Both the position numbers and the translations under genes were made by a program. A DNA stretch of 64,000 bases. Source: Sphingomonas sp. (GTDB lineage: Bacteria > Pseudomonadota > Alphaproteobacteria > Sphingomonadales > Sphingomonadaceae). Below the pieces are notes generated by a model that worked only from the letters and a program-made list of their open reading frames with translations, ran no database searches and had not been told where the DNA came from. The stretch lies in NCBI RefSeq assembly GCF_017744835.1, contig NZ_JAGIAM010000004.1, positions 124,001 to 188,000 on the forward strand, given 5' to 3'. Positions 1-7,308 of the stretch are shown one piece after another. How positions within the stretch are numbered: the stretch's first letter is position 1; every line of letters starts with the position of its first letter.

Positions 1-63
1 CGATTGGACGGTGCGCAGGGCGGTCCAGGCCGGGTTGTCGAGCGGGTGCGCCATGGACGGCAT
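1..63 (-). CDS. N-terminus of a truncated gene, possibly GNAT acetyltransferase
   Basis: The minus strand reads from an ATG at 63 out of the window as MPSMAHPLDNPAWTALRTVQ. Only about 21 codons are present. The opening resembles from memory the N-termini of sphingomonad GNAT-family acetyltransferases, but no domain is visible, so the function is a guess. A second in-frame ATG lies at 54. The purine-rich stretch just upstream is a weak ribosome site. The gene runs in the same direction as the xylonate dehydratase gene that ends 163 bases upstream of it. Confidence 0.35.
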   Translation of the reverse strand, partial: MPSMAHPLDNPAWTALRTVQS

Positions 64-115
64 CTTACGCTTCTCGCGCGACGGGAGAAGGCGGACGTTC
101 TCCTCCCCCATTTTT

Positions 116-216
116 GTCACCCGGCCTTGTGCCGGGCCCACGCCGCCTCACCGGCCGACCTTCAGCTTCCCGCTCCACGCTCGCCTCCCGGGGACCCCGG
201 CACAAGGCCGGGGTGA
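116..216. repeat. REP-like inverted repeat (GTCACCCCGG family)
   Basis: The arms at 116-138 (GTCACCCGGCCTTGTGCCGG) and 192-216 are nearly exact reverse complements, separated by a loop of about 53 bases. The outer ends carry GTCACCC(C)GGCC/GGCCGGGGTGAC. The same termini recur at 9106-9213. The element fills most of the gap between two minus-strand genes, so it could act as a terminator or mRNA-end stabiliser for the dehydratase transcript. Confidence 0.75.
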
Positions 217-226
217 CGGAGGGATA

Positions 227-2002
227 TCAGTGGTTGTGCCGCGGCACCTTCTCGCTGGTGCGGCGGTACTTGAGCGCGAAGTCGAGCGTCCCGCCCTCGC
301 CGAGCTGGCCGACCTTCTCGCGGTACAGCTCTTCCCACGGCGTGTTGCTCTCCGGGATCGGCGGCGCAGGCTCGCCCTTGCGGCGGGCGATCTCGGCTTC
401 GTCGACCAGCGCGTCGCAGCGGCCGGTGTTGAGGTCGATGCGGATGACGTCGCCGGTGCGCAGCCACGAAAGGCCCCCGCCCGCCGCGCTCTCGGGCGAG
501 GCGTTGAGGATCGACGGGCTGTCCGACGTGCCCGACTGGCGGCCGTCGCCGAGCGTCGGCAGGCTCATGATGCCCTTCTGGATCAGGTGATCGGGCGGCT
601 GCATGTTGACCACCTCTGCCGAGCCTGGCCAGCCGAGGACGCCCGCGCCGCGGATGACGAGGATGCAGTTCTCGTCGATGTTCAGCGCCGGATCGTTGAT
701 GCGGTGGTGATAGTCGTCCGAGCCGTCGAAGATGATCGCGCGGCCCTCGAACACCCCTTCGGAGCCCGGGCGCGAGAGATAGCGGGCACGGAAATCCTCG
801 CCGATCACGCTCGTCTTCATGATCGCCATGTCGAAGAGATTGCCCGAGAGGACGAGGAAGCCCGCCTTCTGCTTGAGCGGCGCGTCCCAGGGCAGCACCA
901 CGTCGCGGTCGGTGACCTGGCGGCCGGCGACGTTCTCGGCGAGCGTCTTGCCGGTGCAGGTCATCACGCTACCGTCGAGCGCGCCGTTGGCGAGCATCTC
1001 GGTGAGCACCGCGGGGATGCCGCCGGCGCGGTGGAAGCGCTCCGAGAGGTACTCGCCCGCGGGCTGCATGTTGACGACGAGCGGCAGGTCATAACCCTGG
1101 CGCCAGTCGTCGGGCGTGATCTCGATACCGGCGTGCGCAGCCATGGCGTTCAGGTGCGGCTGGGCGTTGGTCGAGCCGCCGATCGCGGTTAGCAGCTTGA
1201 TCGCGTTGAGGAAGCTCGCCTTGCTGAGGATCTTCGACGGGCGCAGGTCCTCATAGGCCATTTCGACGATGCGCTTGCCGGTCTCGTACGCCATCTGGCC
1301 GCGTTCGCGGTAGGGCGCGGGGATCATCGCGCAGCCGGGGAGCGACATGCCCAGGCCTTCCGCGATCGAGTTCATCGTCGAGGCAGTGCCCATGGTGTTG
1401 CAATGGCCCGACGACGGTGCGCTCTCCATCGCGCGCTTGAGGAACTCGGCCTCATCGATCTCGCCCGCGGCCATCTTGCGGCGGCTGCGCCAGATCACCG
1501 TGCCCGAGCCCACCAGCTCGCCCTCGTGCCAGCCGTCGAGCATCGGGCCGCCGGAGAGGACGATCGCGGGGATGTCCACCGTCGAGGCCGCCATCAGCGA
1601 GCTGGGTGTGGTCTTGTCGCAGCCAGTGGTGAGGATCACCGCATCGATCGGATAGCCGTTGAGGATCTCGACCAGCCCGAGATAGGCGAGGTTGCGGTCC
1701 AGCGCCGCGGTCGGGCGGCGGCAATTCTCGAAGATCGGATGGAGCGGGAATTCCATCGGGACGCCGCCCGCCGCCAATATGCCCTCGCGTGCGCGCTTCA
1801 CCGTCTCGAGGTGGATGCGGTTGCACGGCGCGATGTCGCTGCCCGATTGCGCGATGCCGACGATCGGCTTGCCCGAACGAAGCTCATCGGGAGTGATGCC
1901 GTAGTTCATGAAGCGCTCGAGATAGAGCGCGGCCATGTCGGCGCGGCCGGGGGCGTCGAACCATTCGCGCGAACGGAACGGGCGGGCGGGGGTGCGGGTC
2001 AT
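227..2002 (-). CDS. xylD: D-xylonate dehydratase (IlvD/Edd family)
   Basis: This 591-residue protein belongs to the IlvD/Edd iron-sulfur dehydratases, which remove water from sugar acids or dihydroxyacids. The expected cluster cysteines are visible in IAPCNR (about residue 59), TTGCDKTT (about 127) and GHCNTMGTAS (about 200). The length equals, from memory, that of Caulobacter XylD, and it lies two genes from a LacI repressor beside a xylose-type transporter, so D-xylonate to 2-keto-3-deoxyxylonate is the best substrate guess. L-arabinonate or another pentonate is possible, because the family is hard to split by eye. The start ATG at 2002 is preceded by AGAGGAG. It probably shares a transcript with the transporter gene 81 bases upstream. 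Confidence 0.8.
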   Translation of the reverse strand: MTRTPARPFRSREWFDAPGRADMAALYLERFMNYGITPDELRSGKPIVGIAQSGSDIAPCNRIHLETVKRAREGILAAGGVPMEFPLHPIFENCRRPTAALDRNLAYLGLVEILNGYPIDAVILTTGCDKTTPSSLMAASTVDIPAIVLSGGPMLDGWHEGELVGSGTVIWRSRRKMAAGEIDEAEFLKRAMESAPSSGHCNTMGTASTMNSIAEGLGMSLPGCAMIPAPYRERGQMAYETGKRIVEMAYEDLRPSKILSKASFLNAIKLLTAIGGSTNAQPHLNAMAAHAGIEITPDDWRQGYDLPLVVNMQPAGEYLSERFHRAGGIPAVLTEMLANGALDGSVMTCTGKTLAENVAGRQVTDRDVVLPWDAPLKQKAGFLVLSGNLFDMAIMKTSVIGEDFRARYLSRPGSEGVFEGRAIIFDGSDDYHHRINDPALNIDENCILVIRGAGVLGWPGSAEVVNMQPPDHLIQKGIMSLPTLGDGRQSGTSDSPSILNASPESAAGGGLSWLRTGDVIRIDLNTGRCDALVDEAEIARRKGEPAPPIPESNTPWEELYREKVGQLGEGGTLDFALKYRRTSEKVPRHNH

Positions 2003-2083
2003 AAGCTCCTCTTTTCGTGCAGAGGGGCGCAGGCCTCGCGGCCCGCGCCCCTCCCCATATTACTTAACGACTGAAGGCCAGGA

Positions 2084-3505
2084 TCAGCCTTCCATCGCCT
2101 CCAGTTCCTTGCCCTTCGTCTCGTGGATGAAACGCTGGACGAGGAAGAAGCTGATCACCGCGCAGACAGCGTAGAAGCTGTAGCTGGCGGCGAGGCCCCA
2201 CTTGGTGAGCATCACCGGGAAGCTCTGGGCGATCAGGTAGTTGGCGAACCACTGGGCGAAGCCGCAGACAGCGAGCGCCGAGCCACGGATCTGGTTCGGG
2301 AACATCTCGCCGAGCATCACCCACATCACGGGGCCCCAGGAGACGTTGAAGAAGATCACGTAGAGGTTGGCCGCGACGACCGCAATCATGCCGCTGTGCC
2401 CCGGCAGGACCAGCGCGCCGTCGGCCAGCGAGCCCTGCGCGAAGGCATAGACCATCACGAACAGCGTGACCGCCATGCCCGCCGAACCGATGAGCAGCAG
2501 CGGCTTGCGACCGATCTTGTCGATCACGGCGATGGTGACGAAGCAGGCGGCGATCGAGACGAAGCCCGAGACGATGTTGATCAGCAGCGAGTCATTCTCG
2601 GTGAAGCCCGCGGCCTGCCACAGCGTCGAGCCATAGTAGAAGATCACGTTGATGCCGACGAGCTGCTGGAACACCGCGAGCAGCAGACCGGCCCAGACGA
2701 TCGCCCGGATGCCGAGGAAGCCGCGGCCGCCGGCCGGCGTCAGCACGTCGCTGAGGCGCGGGCGGTGATCGGCCGAGAAGCTCGCCTGGATCTCGGCGAG
2801 CTTGGTCGAAGCTTCCGCCGGACCGAACAGGCTGGTGAGCACGTGATTGGCTTCGTCGTTGCGGCCCTTGGAAACCAGGTAGCGCGGGCTCTCCGGAATG
2901 AAGAACAGCGCGACGAGGAACACTGCCGCCGGGATCGCCTGCATCAGGTACATCCAGCGCCACGCCTCGATGCCGCCCCAGAAGATGTTGGTCGACGCGC
3001 CTGCCGCAGCGGCGAGGTAGTAGTTGACCACGAAGGCGGCGGTGAGGCCCGAGATGATCATGATCTGCTGGACCGTCGTCATCCGGCCGCGAATGTTCGC
3101 GGGCGCGACTTCGGAGATATAGGCGGGCGACAGCACCGATGCGGCGCCCACCGCCATGCCGCCGAGGATACGGGCGATGACGAAGATATTGTGATCGTGC
3201 GCAAGTCCCTGGACCAGCGCACCGACGAGGAAGAGGAACGCGGCGATCCGCATCACGTTGCGGCGGCCCATCTTGTCGGCGAGCGTGCCGGCGAAGAAGG
3301 CGCCGATGACGCAGCCGATCAGCAGCGAGCCGACCGTGAAGCCGAGCCCGGCATCGTCGAGCGCGAACGCAGCCTTGAGGCCCGGCTGGGTGCCGTTCAC
3401 TGCGCCGCTGTCATAACCGAAAAGCAAGCCGCCGATCGTGGCCACCGCCACGATGGCGCTGATCAGGCCGATATTGGCCCTCTCCGCCGTCTTATTCATC
3501 CCCAA
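2084..3505 (-). CDS. MFS sugar/proton symporter (XylE-like)
   Basis: A 473-residue sugar porter of the major facilitator superfamily with about 12 hydrophobic segments. Family marks include GYDSGAVNG in the first helix, DKMGRR between helices 2 and 3, PESPRYL before the central loop, QQLVGINVIFYYG in the second half and DKIGRKPLL in its loop. These fit XylE/GalP-type H+ symporters of the inner membrane. The xylan context and a LacI-type operator 35 bases before the start codon suggest D-xylose as substrate, but other hexoses or pentoses are not excluded. It is followed by the xylonate dehydratase gene, giving an uptake plus catabolism pair. Confidence 0.85.
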   Translation of the reverse strand: MGMNKTAERANIGLISAIVAVATIGGLLFGYDSGAVNGTQPGLKAAFALDDAGLGFTVGSLLIGCVIGAFFAGTLADKMGRRNVMRIAAFLFLVGALVQGLAHDHNIFVIARILGGMAVGAASVLSPAYISEVAPANIRGRMTTVQQIMIISGLTAAFVVNYYLAAAAGASTNIFWGGIEAWRWMYLMQAIPAAVFLVALFFIPESPRYLVSKGRNDEANHVLTSLFGPAEASTKLAEIQASFSADHRPRLSDVLTPAGGRGFLGIRAIVWAGLLLAVFQQLVGINVIFYYGSTLWQAAGFTENDSLLINIVSGFVSIAACFVTIAVIDKIGRKPLLLIGSAGMAVTLFVMVYAFAQGSLADGALVLPGHSGMIAVVAANLYVIFFNVSWGPVMWVMLGEMFPNQIRGSALAVCGFAQWFANYLIAQSFPVMLTKWGLAASYSFYAVCAVISFFLVQRFIHETKGKELEAMEG

Positions 3506-3539
3506 ATCCTCTCCCTACCCCCCGGCCGAATGGCGGGCG

Positions 3540-3553
3540 TGTTAGCGGTAACG
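3540..3553. promoter_or_regulatory. Candidate LacI-family operator before the sugar transporter
   Basis: TGTTAGCGGTAACG differs at three positions from TGGTAGCGCTAACA seen at 14460. Its core GTTAGCGGTAAC is an inverted repeat with one central mismatch. It sits 35 bases before the transporter ATG, which would block transcription if bound. Confidence 0.6.
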
Positions 3554-3593
3554 GTGGCGCGATCCTGCGAGAAAAGCAATGCTCTTCTCGCCG

Positions 3594-4703
3594 TCAGCGA
3601 TGCTCCCCGACGCGCGCGCCGACGCTTCCTTCGCGGCGGCGTCGTTCCCCGACAGCGCGCGGCGCGGCGGAGGATTCGCGCACGATCAGCTCGTGATCGA
3701 GCACCTGCTCCTCGAGCTTGTCTGACGGGCCGCCGCGGTGCGAGCGGATGCGCGCGAGCAGCAGGTTGAGCGCCGATTCCGCCATCGCCGAGATCGGCTG
3801 GCGGATCGTGGTGAGCTCGGGCCAGATGGTGGTGGCGAGCGACGTGTCGTCGAAGCCGACGATGCTGAGATCCTGCGGCACGTGCAGCCCGCAGCGATGC
3901 GCGACGCCGACCGCGGCGGCGGCCATGTCGTCGTTGCTCGCGAAGATAGCAGTGGGCGGATCGGCGCGGTCGAGCAGGCGCTCGGTGGCGACGATGCCCG
4001 AGCGGAAAGTGAAATAGCCCTGCTCGACCGGCATAGCCTTCACATCGAGCCCGGCCTCTTCGATCGCCGCGACGAAGCCGCGATAGCGCTCGGCGGAGGA
4101 GGTCTGGTTGGGATTGCCGCGGATGAAGCCGATGTTGCGGTGGCCGAGATCGATCAGGTGGCGCGTGATCGCAGCGGCGGCCGCATAGTCGTCGATGCGG
4201 ACGTTGAGGCTGCGCGCAGGCGGGCGGCCCATCGCGACCGACACCCAGGGAATGCCCGCGGCATCAAGCTCGGCGCGGACCGGCGCGGATTCGGAGAGCG
4301 GCGGCGGCAGGATCACACCCTCGACGCTGGTCGCGACGAAGCTGCGGGTCGCCTCGGCCTGCTCCTCGGCGCCTTCGCTCTCGCAGGCCTCGAGCACCAG
4401 GTGGCAGCCAGCGCGGCGCGCGGCGGCCAGTGCGCCGATCAGGAACTGCGAGAGATAGGCGGCCGACGGGTTGGAATAGAGCAGCCCGATCTGCGTCGCC
4501 TCGCCTGCAGCCAGGCTGCGCGCGGCGCTGTTCGGCGAATAGTTGAGCTTCTCGATCGCCTCGAGCACCGCAGCGCGCGTGCTCTCACGGACATTGGTGC
4601 CGCCGTTCACCACGCGCGACACGGTCATTGCCGACACGCCCGCTTCCCGCGCAACATCCTGCACGGTAACGGTACCACGGCTCCTGCGGCTCGGTTTGCT
4701 CAT
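3594..4703 (-). CDS. xylR: LacI-family transcriptional regulator, probable xylose-utilisation repressor
   Basis: The 369-residue protein opens with a LacI helix-turn-helix (VTVQDVAREAGVSAMTVSRVVNG, about residues 12-34) and a hinge helix (SPNSAARSLAAG), followed by a periplasmic-binding-protein-like sensor domain containing GFDDTSLA near its end. I chose the ATG at 4703 because GGGGGCAAG precedes it; the open frame extends 8 codons further without a ribosome site. The gene sits between the sugar transporter and the GH3 gene, and palindromes of one type lie before both and before other xylan genes. Xanthomonas and Caulobacter XylR repressors bind a very similar box, so xylose-responsive repression is inferred. 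The arginine-rich C-terminal tail of about 25 residues is not typical. Confidence 0.8.
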   Translation of the reverse strand: MSKPSRRSRGTVTVQDVAREAGVSAMTVSRVVNGGTNVRESTRAAVLEAIEKLNYSPNSAARSLAAGEATQIGLLYSNPSAAYLSQFLIGALAAARRAGCHLVLEACESEGAEEQAEATRSFVATSVEGVILPPPLSESAPVRAELDAAGIPWVSVAMGRPPARSLNVRIDDYAAAAAITRHLIDLGHRNIGFIRGNPNQTSSAERYRGFVAAIEEAGLDVKAMPVEQGYFTFRSGIVATERLLDRADPPTAIFASNDDMAAAAVGVAHRCGLHVPQDLSIVGFDDTSLATTIWPELTTIRQPISAMAESALNLLLARIRSHRGGPSDKLEEQVLDHELIVRESSAAPRAVGERRRREGSVGARVGEHR

Positions 4704-4798
4704 CTTGCCCCCGTGGCATAGGTGCAACGAATCGACAAAGCAATCAACGCCCTGTCGCGAGTCCGCTTCGGTTGACCCGACGCGGCGCCCGCTTTAGC

Positions 4799-4812
4799 TG
4801 ATAGCGCTACCA
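4799..4812. promoter_or_regulatory. Candidate LacI-family operator between xylR and GH3
   Basis: TGATAGCGCTACCA is a palindrome with one mismatched pair. It lies 40 bases before the GTG start of the GH3 gene and 96 bases from the divergent repressor gene, so it could control both. Confidence 0.7.
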
Positions 4813-4851
4813 GAAAAACGGCGCGAGGGGCGCCCCCGTTAGGAGAGAAAC

Positions 4852-7269
4852 GTGCCTGCTTCGCGCCGCCCGGGCTCGACCCGCCATATCCGTATCGCTG
4901 CTCTTGCGGCCGTCGCCGCTGCGGCGCTTTCGCCCGCGCTCGTCGCCGTCGCCCAGGCGCAAACCAGCCGCGCCGACAAGCCGCTGTACAAGGACGCCTC
5001 CCAGCCGGTCGAGGCGCGCGTCGAGGATCTGCTCAAGCGCATGACGCTGGAGGAGAAGGTCCAGCAGATGGTCGCCATCTGGCTGCACAAGGACCAGATC
5101 CAGACTCCCGAGGGCGATTTCGATCCGGTCGCGGCATCGAAGAACTTCCCCAACGGCCTGGGCCAGATCTCGCGGCCCTATGATCGGCGCGCGATCACCC
5201 AGGGGCCCGCCGCCGGCGCCGCCGCGGGCACGATCAACCGCAGCCCCGAGGACACTGCGCGCTACGTCAACGCCGCGCAGAAATGGGCAGTCGAGAAGAC
5301 CCGCCTGGGCATTCCTATGATCATGCACGAAGAGGCGCTGCACGGCTATGTTGCGCCGGGCCGCACCAGCTTCCCCCAGGCGATCGGCCTGGCTTCGACC
5401 TGGGACCCCAAGCTGGTCGAGCGGGTCTTCTCGGTGGCGGCGCGCGAGATGCGCGCGGTCGGCGCGAACCTGGCGCTGGCGCCGGTGGTCGACGTCGCGC
5501 GCGATCCGCGCTGGGGCCGAATCGAGGAGACCTATGGCGAGGACCCGCATCTGGTCGGCGAGATGGGCCTCGCGGCGATCCGCGGCTTCCAGGGCACCAC
5601 ACTGCCGCTCGGCAAGGACAAGGTGTGGGTCACGCTCAAGCACATGACCGGGCACGGTCAGCCGGAGAGCGGCACCAACATCGGACCGGCGGTGGTCTCC
5701 GAGCGCACGCTGCGCGAAGTGTTCTTCCCGCCCTTCGAACGCGCGGTGACCGAACTGCCGGTGGGCGCGGTGATGCCCTCGTACAACGAGATCGACGGCA
5801 TACCGAGCCACGCCAATCGTTGGCTGCTCAACGACGTGCTGCGCCAGGAATGGGGCTTCAAGGGCGCAGTGCTGAGCGACTATTTCGCGATCCGTGAGCT
5901 GATGACGCGACACAAGCTGTTCGACAATCTCGGCGACGCCGCGGTGCGCGCGGTCGACGCGACCGTCGACTTCGAGACTCCGGACGGCGAGGCCTATGCA
6001 CTCCTCCCCAAGCTGGTCCGCGAGGGCCGGGTGAGCGAGGCGCAGATCGATGACGCGGTGCGCCGCATCCTGAGGCTCAAGTTCGAGGCCGGGCTGTTCG
6101 AGAACCCCTATGTCGACGTGAAGGCGGCGGCGCGGAAGACCGAGACCAAGGACGCGATCGCGCTCGCCCGCGAGGCCGCGCGAGAGGCGGTCGTGCTGCT
6201 CAAGAACGACCAGCAGCTGCTTCCGCTCGATGCCGGCAAGATCAAGCGGCTGGCAGTGATCGGCACCCACGCCAACGACACGCCGATCGGCGGCTACAGC
6301 GACGTGCCGCGGCATGTGGTGAGCGTGCTCGAGGGCATGAAGGCCGAGGGCAAGGGCAAGTTCGAAGTCGATTATGCCGAGGGCGTGCGGCTGACCAAGA
6401 GCCACGCCTGGGCGGCGGACGAGGTCGAGTTGGTCGACGATGCGACCAACGACCAGCTTCGCGCGCAGGCTATCGAGACGGCCAAGAAGGCCGACACGAT
6501 CGTGCTGGTGCTCGGCGACAACGAGCAGCTCAGCCGCGAGGCCTGGGCCGACAATCACCTGGGCGACCGCAACAGCCTCGAGCTGATCGGCCCGCAGAAC
6601 AAGCTGGCCGCGGAGATCTTCGCGCTCGGCAAGCCGGTGGTGGTGCTGCTGCTCAACGGGCGGCCGCTGTCGGTGAAGTATCTCTCAGAGAAGGCCCCCG
6701 CCCTGCTCGAAGGCTGGTATCTGGGCCAGGAGACCGGCAATGCCGTCGCCGATGTGGTCTTCGGCCGCGCCAATCCGGGCGGCAAGCTGCCGGTGAGCAT
6801 CGCGCGCGACGTCGGCCAGTTGCCGATGTTCTACAACCACAAGCCGAGCGCGCGGCGCGGCTATCTCTTCGCCGAGACGAGCCCGCTCTATCCGTTCGGC
6901 TATGGGCTTTCCTACACCAGCTTCGCGATCGCGGCGCCGGTGCTGGAGCGAACCACGATCGGCCGCGACGAGAGCGTCAAGGTGCGCGTCGAGGTGGCCA
7001 ACACCGGCGCCCGCGCGGGCGACGAGGTGGTGCAGCTCTATGTCCGCGACGACCTGGCGAGTGTCACGCGTCCGGTGAAGGAGCTCAAGGCCTTCGAGCG
7101 CGTGACGCTGGCGCCGGGCGAGAAGAAGACCGTGACCTTCGAGCTCAAGCCGCGCGACCTGTCGCTGTGGAACGTCGACATGAAGCGCGTGGTCGAGCCG
7201 GGGACGTTCACCATCTCGGCGGGGCCGAACTCGGTGGACCTCAAGAGCACCACGCTGACGGTGAAGTGA
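4852..7269 (+). CDS. Glycoside hydrolase family 3 beta-xylosidase/beta-glucosidase
   Basis: An 805-residue exported GH3 enzyme that would release terminal beta-linked xylose or glucose from oligosaccharides. It begins at a GTG preceded by AGGAG, with an arginine-containing signal peptide ending near AQAQ (about residue 37). The GH3 N-terminal barrel follows, with the predicted nucleophile Asp343 in VLSDYFAI, then the C-terminal alpha/beta sandwich (about 440-680) and a fibronectin-III-like domain at the end (about 715-795). KHMTGHG stands where many members have KHFAGHG. The length suits BglX-like enzymes. The LacI-type operator in its promoter and xylan neighbours favour xylosidase activity, but the sequence alone does not decide between xylose and glucose. 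Confidence 0.88.
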   Translation: MPASRRPGSTRHIRIAALAAVAAAALSPALVAVAQAQTSRADKPLYKDASQPVEARVEDLLKRMTLEEKVQQMVAIWLHKDQIQTPEGDFDPVAASKNFPNGLGQISRPYDRRAITQGPAAGAAAGTINRSPEDTARYVNAAQKWAVEKTRLGIPMIMHEEALHGYVAPGRTSFPQAIGLASTWDPKLVERVFSVAAREMRAVGANLALAPVVDVARDPRWGRIEETYGEDPHLVGEMGLAAIRGFQGTTLPLGKDKVWVTLKHMTGHGQPESGTNIGPAVVSERTLREVFFPPFERAVTELPVGAVMPSYNEIDGIPSHANRWLLNDVLRQEWGFKGAVLSDYFAIRELMTRHKLFDNLGDAAVRAVDATVDFETPDGEAYALLPKLVREGRVSEAQIDDAVRRILRLKFEAGLFENPYVDVKAAARKTETKDAIALAREAAREAVVLLKNDQQLLPLDAGKIKRLAVIGTHANDTPIGGYSDVPRHVVSVLEGMKAEGKGKFEVDYAEGVRLTKSHAWAADEVELVDDATNDQLRAQAIETAKKADTIVLVLGDNEQLSREAWADNHLGDRNSLELIGPQNKLAAEIFALGKPVVVLLLNGRPLSVKYLSEKAPALLEGWYLGQETGNAVADVVFGRANPGGKLPVSIARDVGQLPMFYNHKPSARRGYLFAETSPLYPFGYGLSYTSFAIAAPVLERTTIGRDESVKVRVEVANTGARAGDEVVQLYVRDDLASVTRPVKELKAFERVTLAPGEKKTVTFELKPRDLSLWNVDMKRVVEPGTFTISAGPNSVDLKSTTLTVK

Positions 7270-7275
7270 TCTTCT

Positions 7276-7300
7276 CTCCCCTCCCTGCAAGGGAGGGGAG
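7276..7300. terminator. Bidirectional hairpin between convergent GH3 and GH9 genes
   Basis: A perfect 10-bp stem (CTCCCCTCCC at 7276-7285 against GGGAGGGGAG at 7291-7300) encloses the loop TGCAA. It lies in the 39-base gap between two genes that face each other. The same hairpin recurs at 18996 and 28216, also in convergent gaps. Confidence 0.7.
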
Positions 7301-7308
7301 TTTGCTTG

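Noticed and set aside
4852..6558. Minus-strand frame of 583 codons opposite the GH3 gene
   Set aside because: It has no domain and is typical of antisense frames in GC-rich genes; GH3 on the plus strand is complete.
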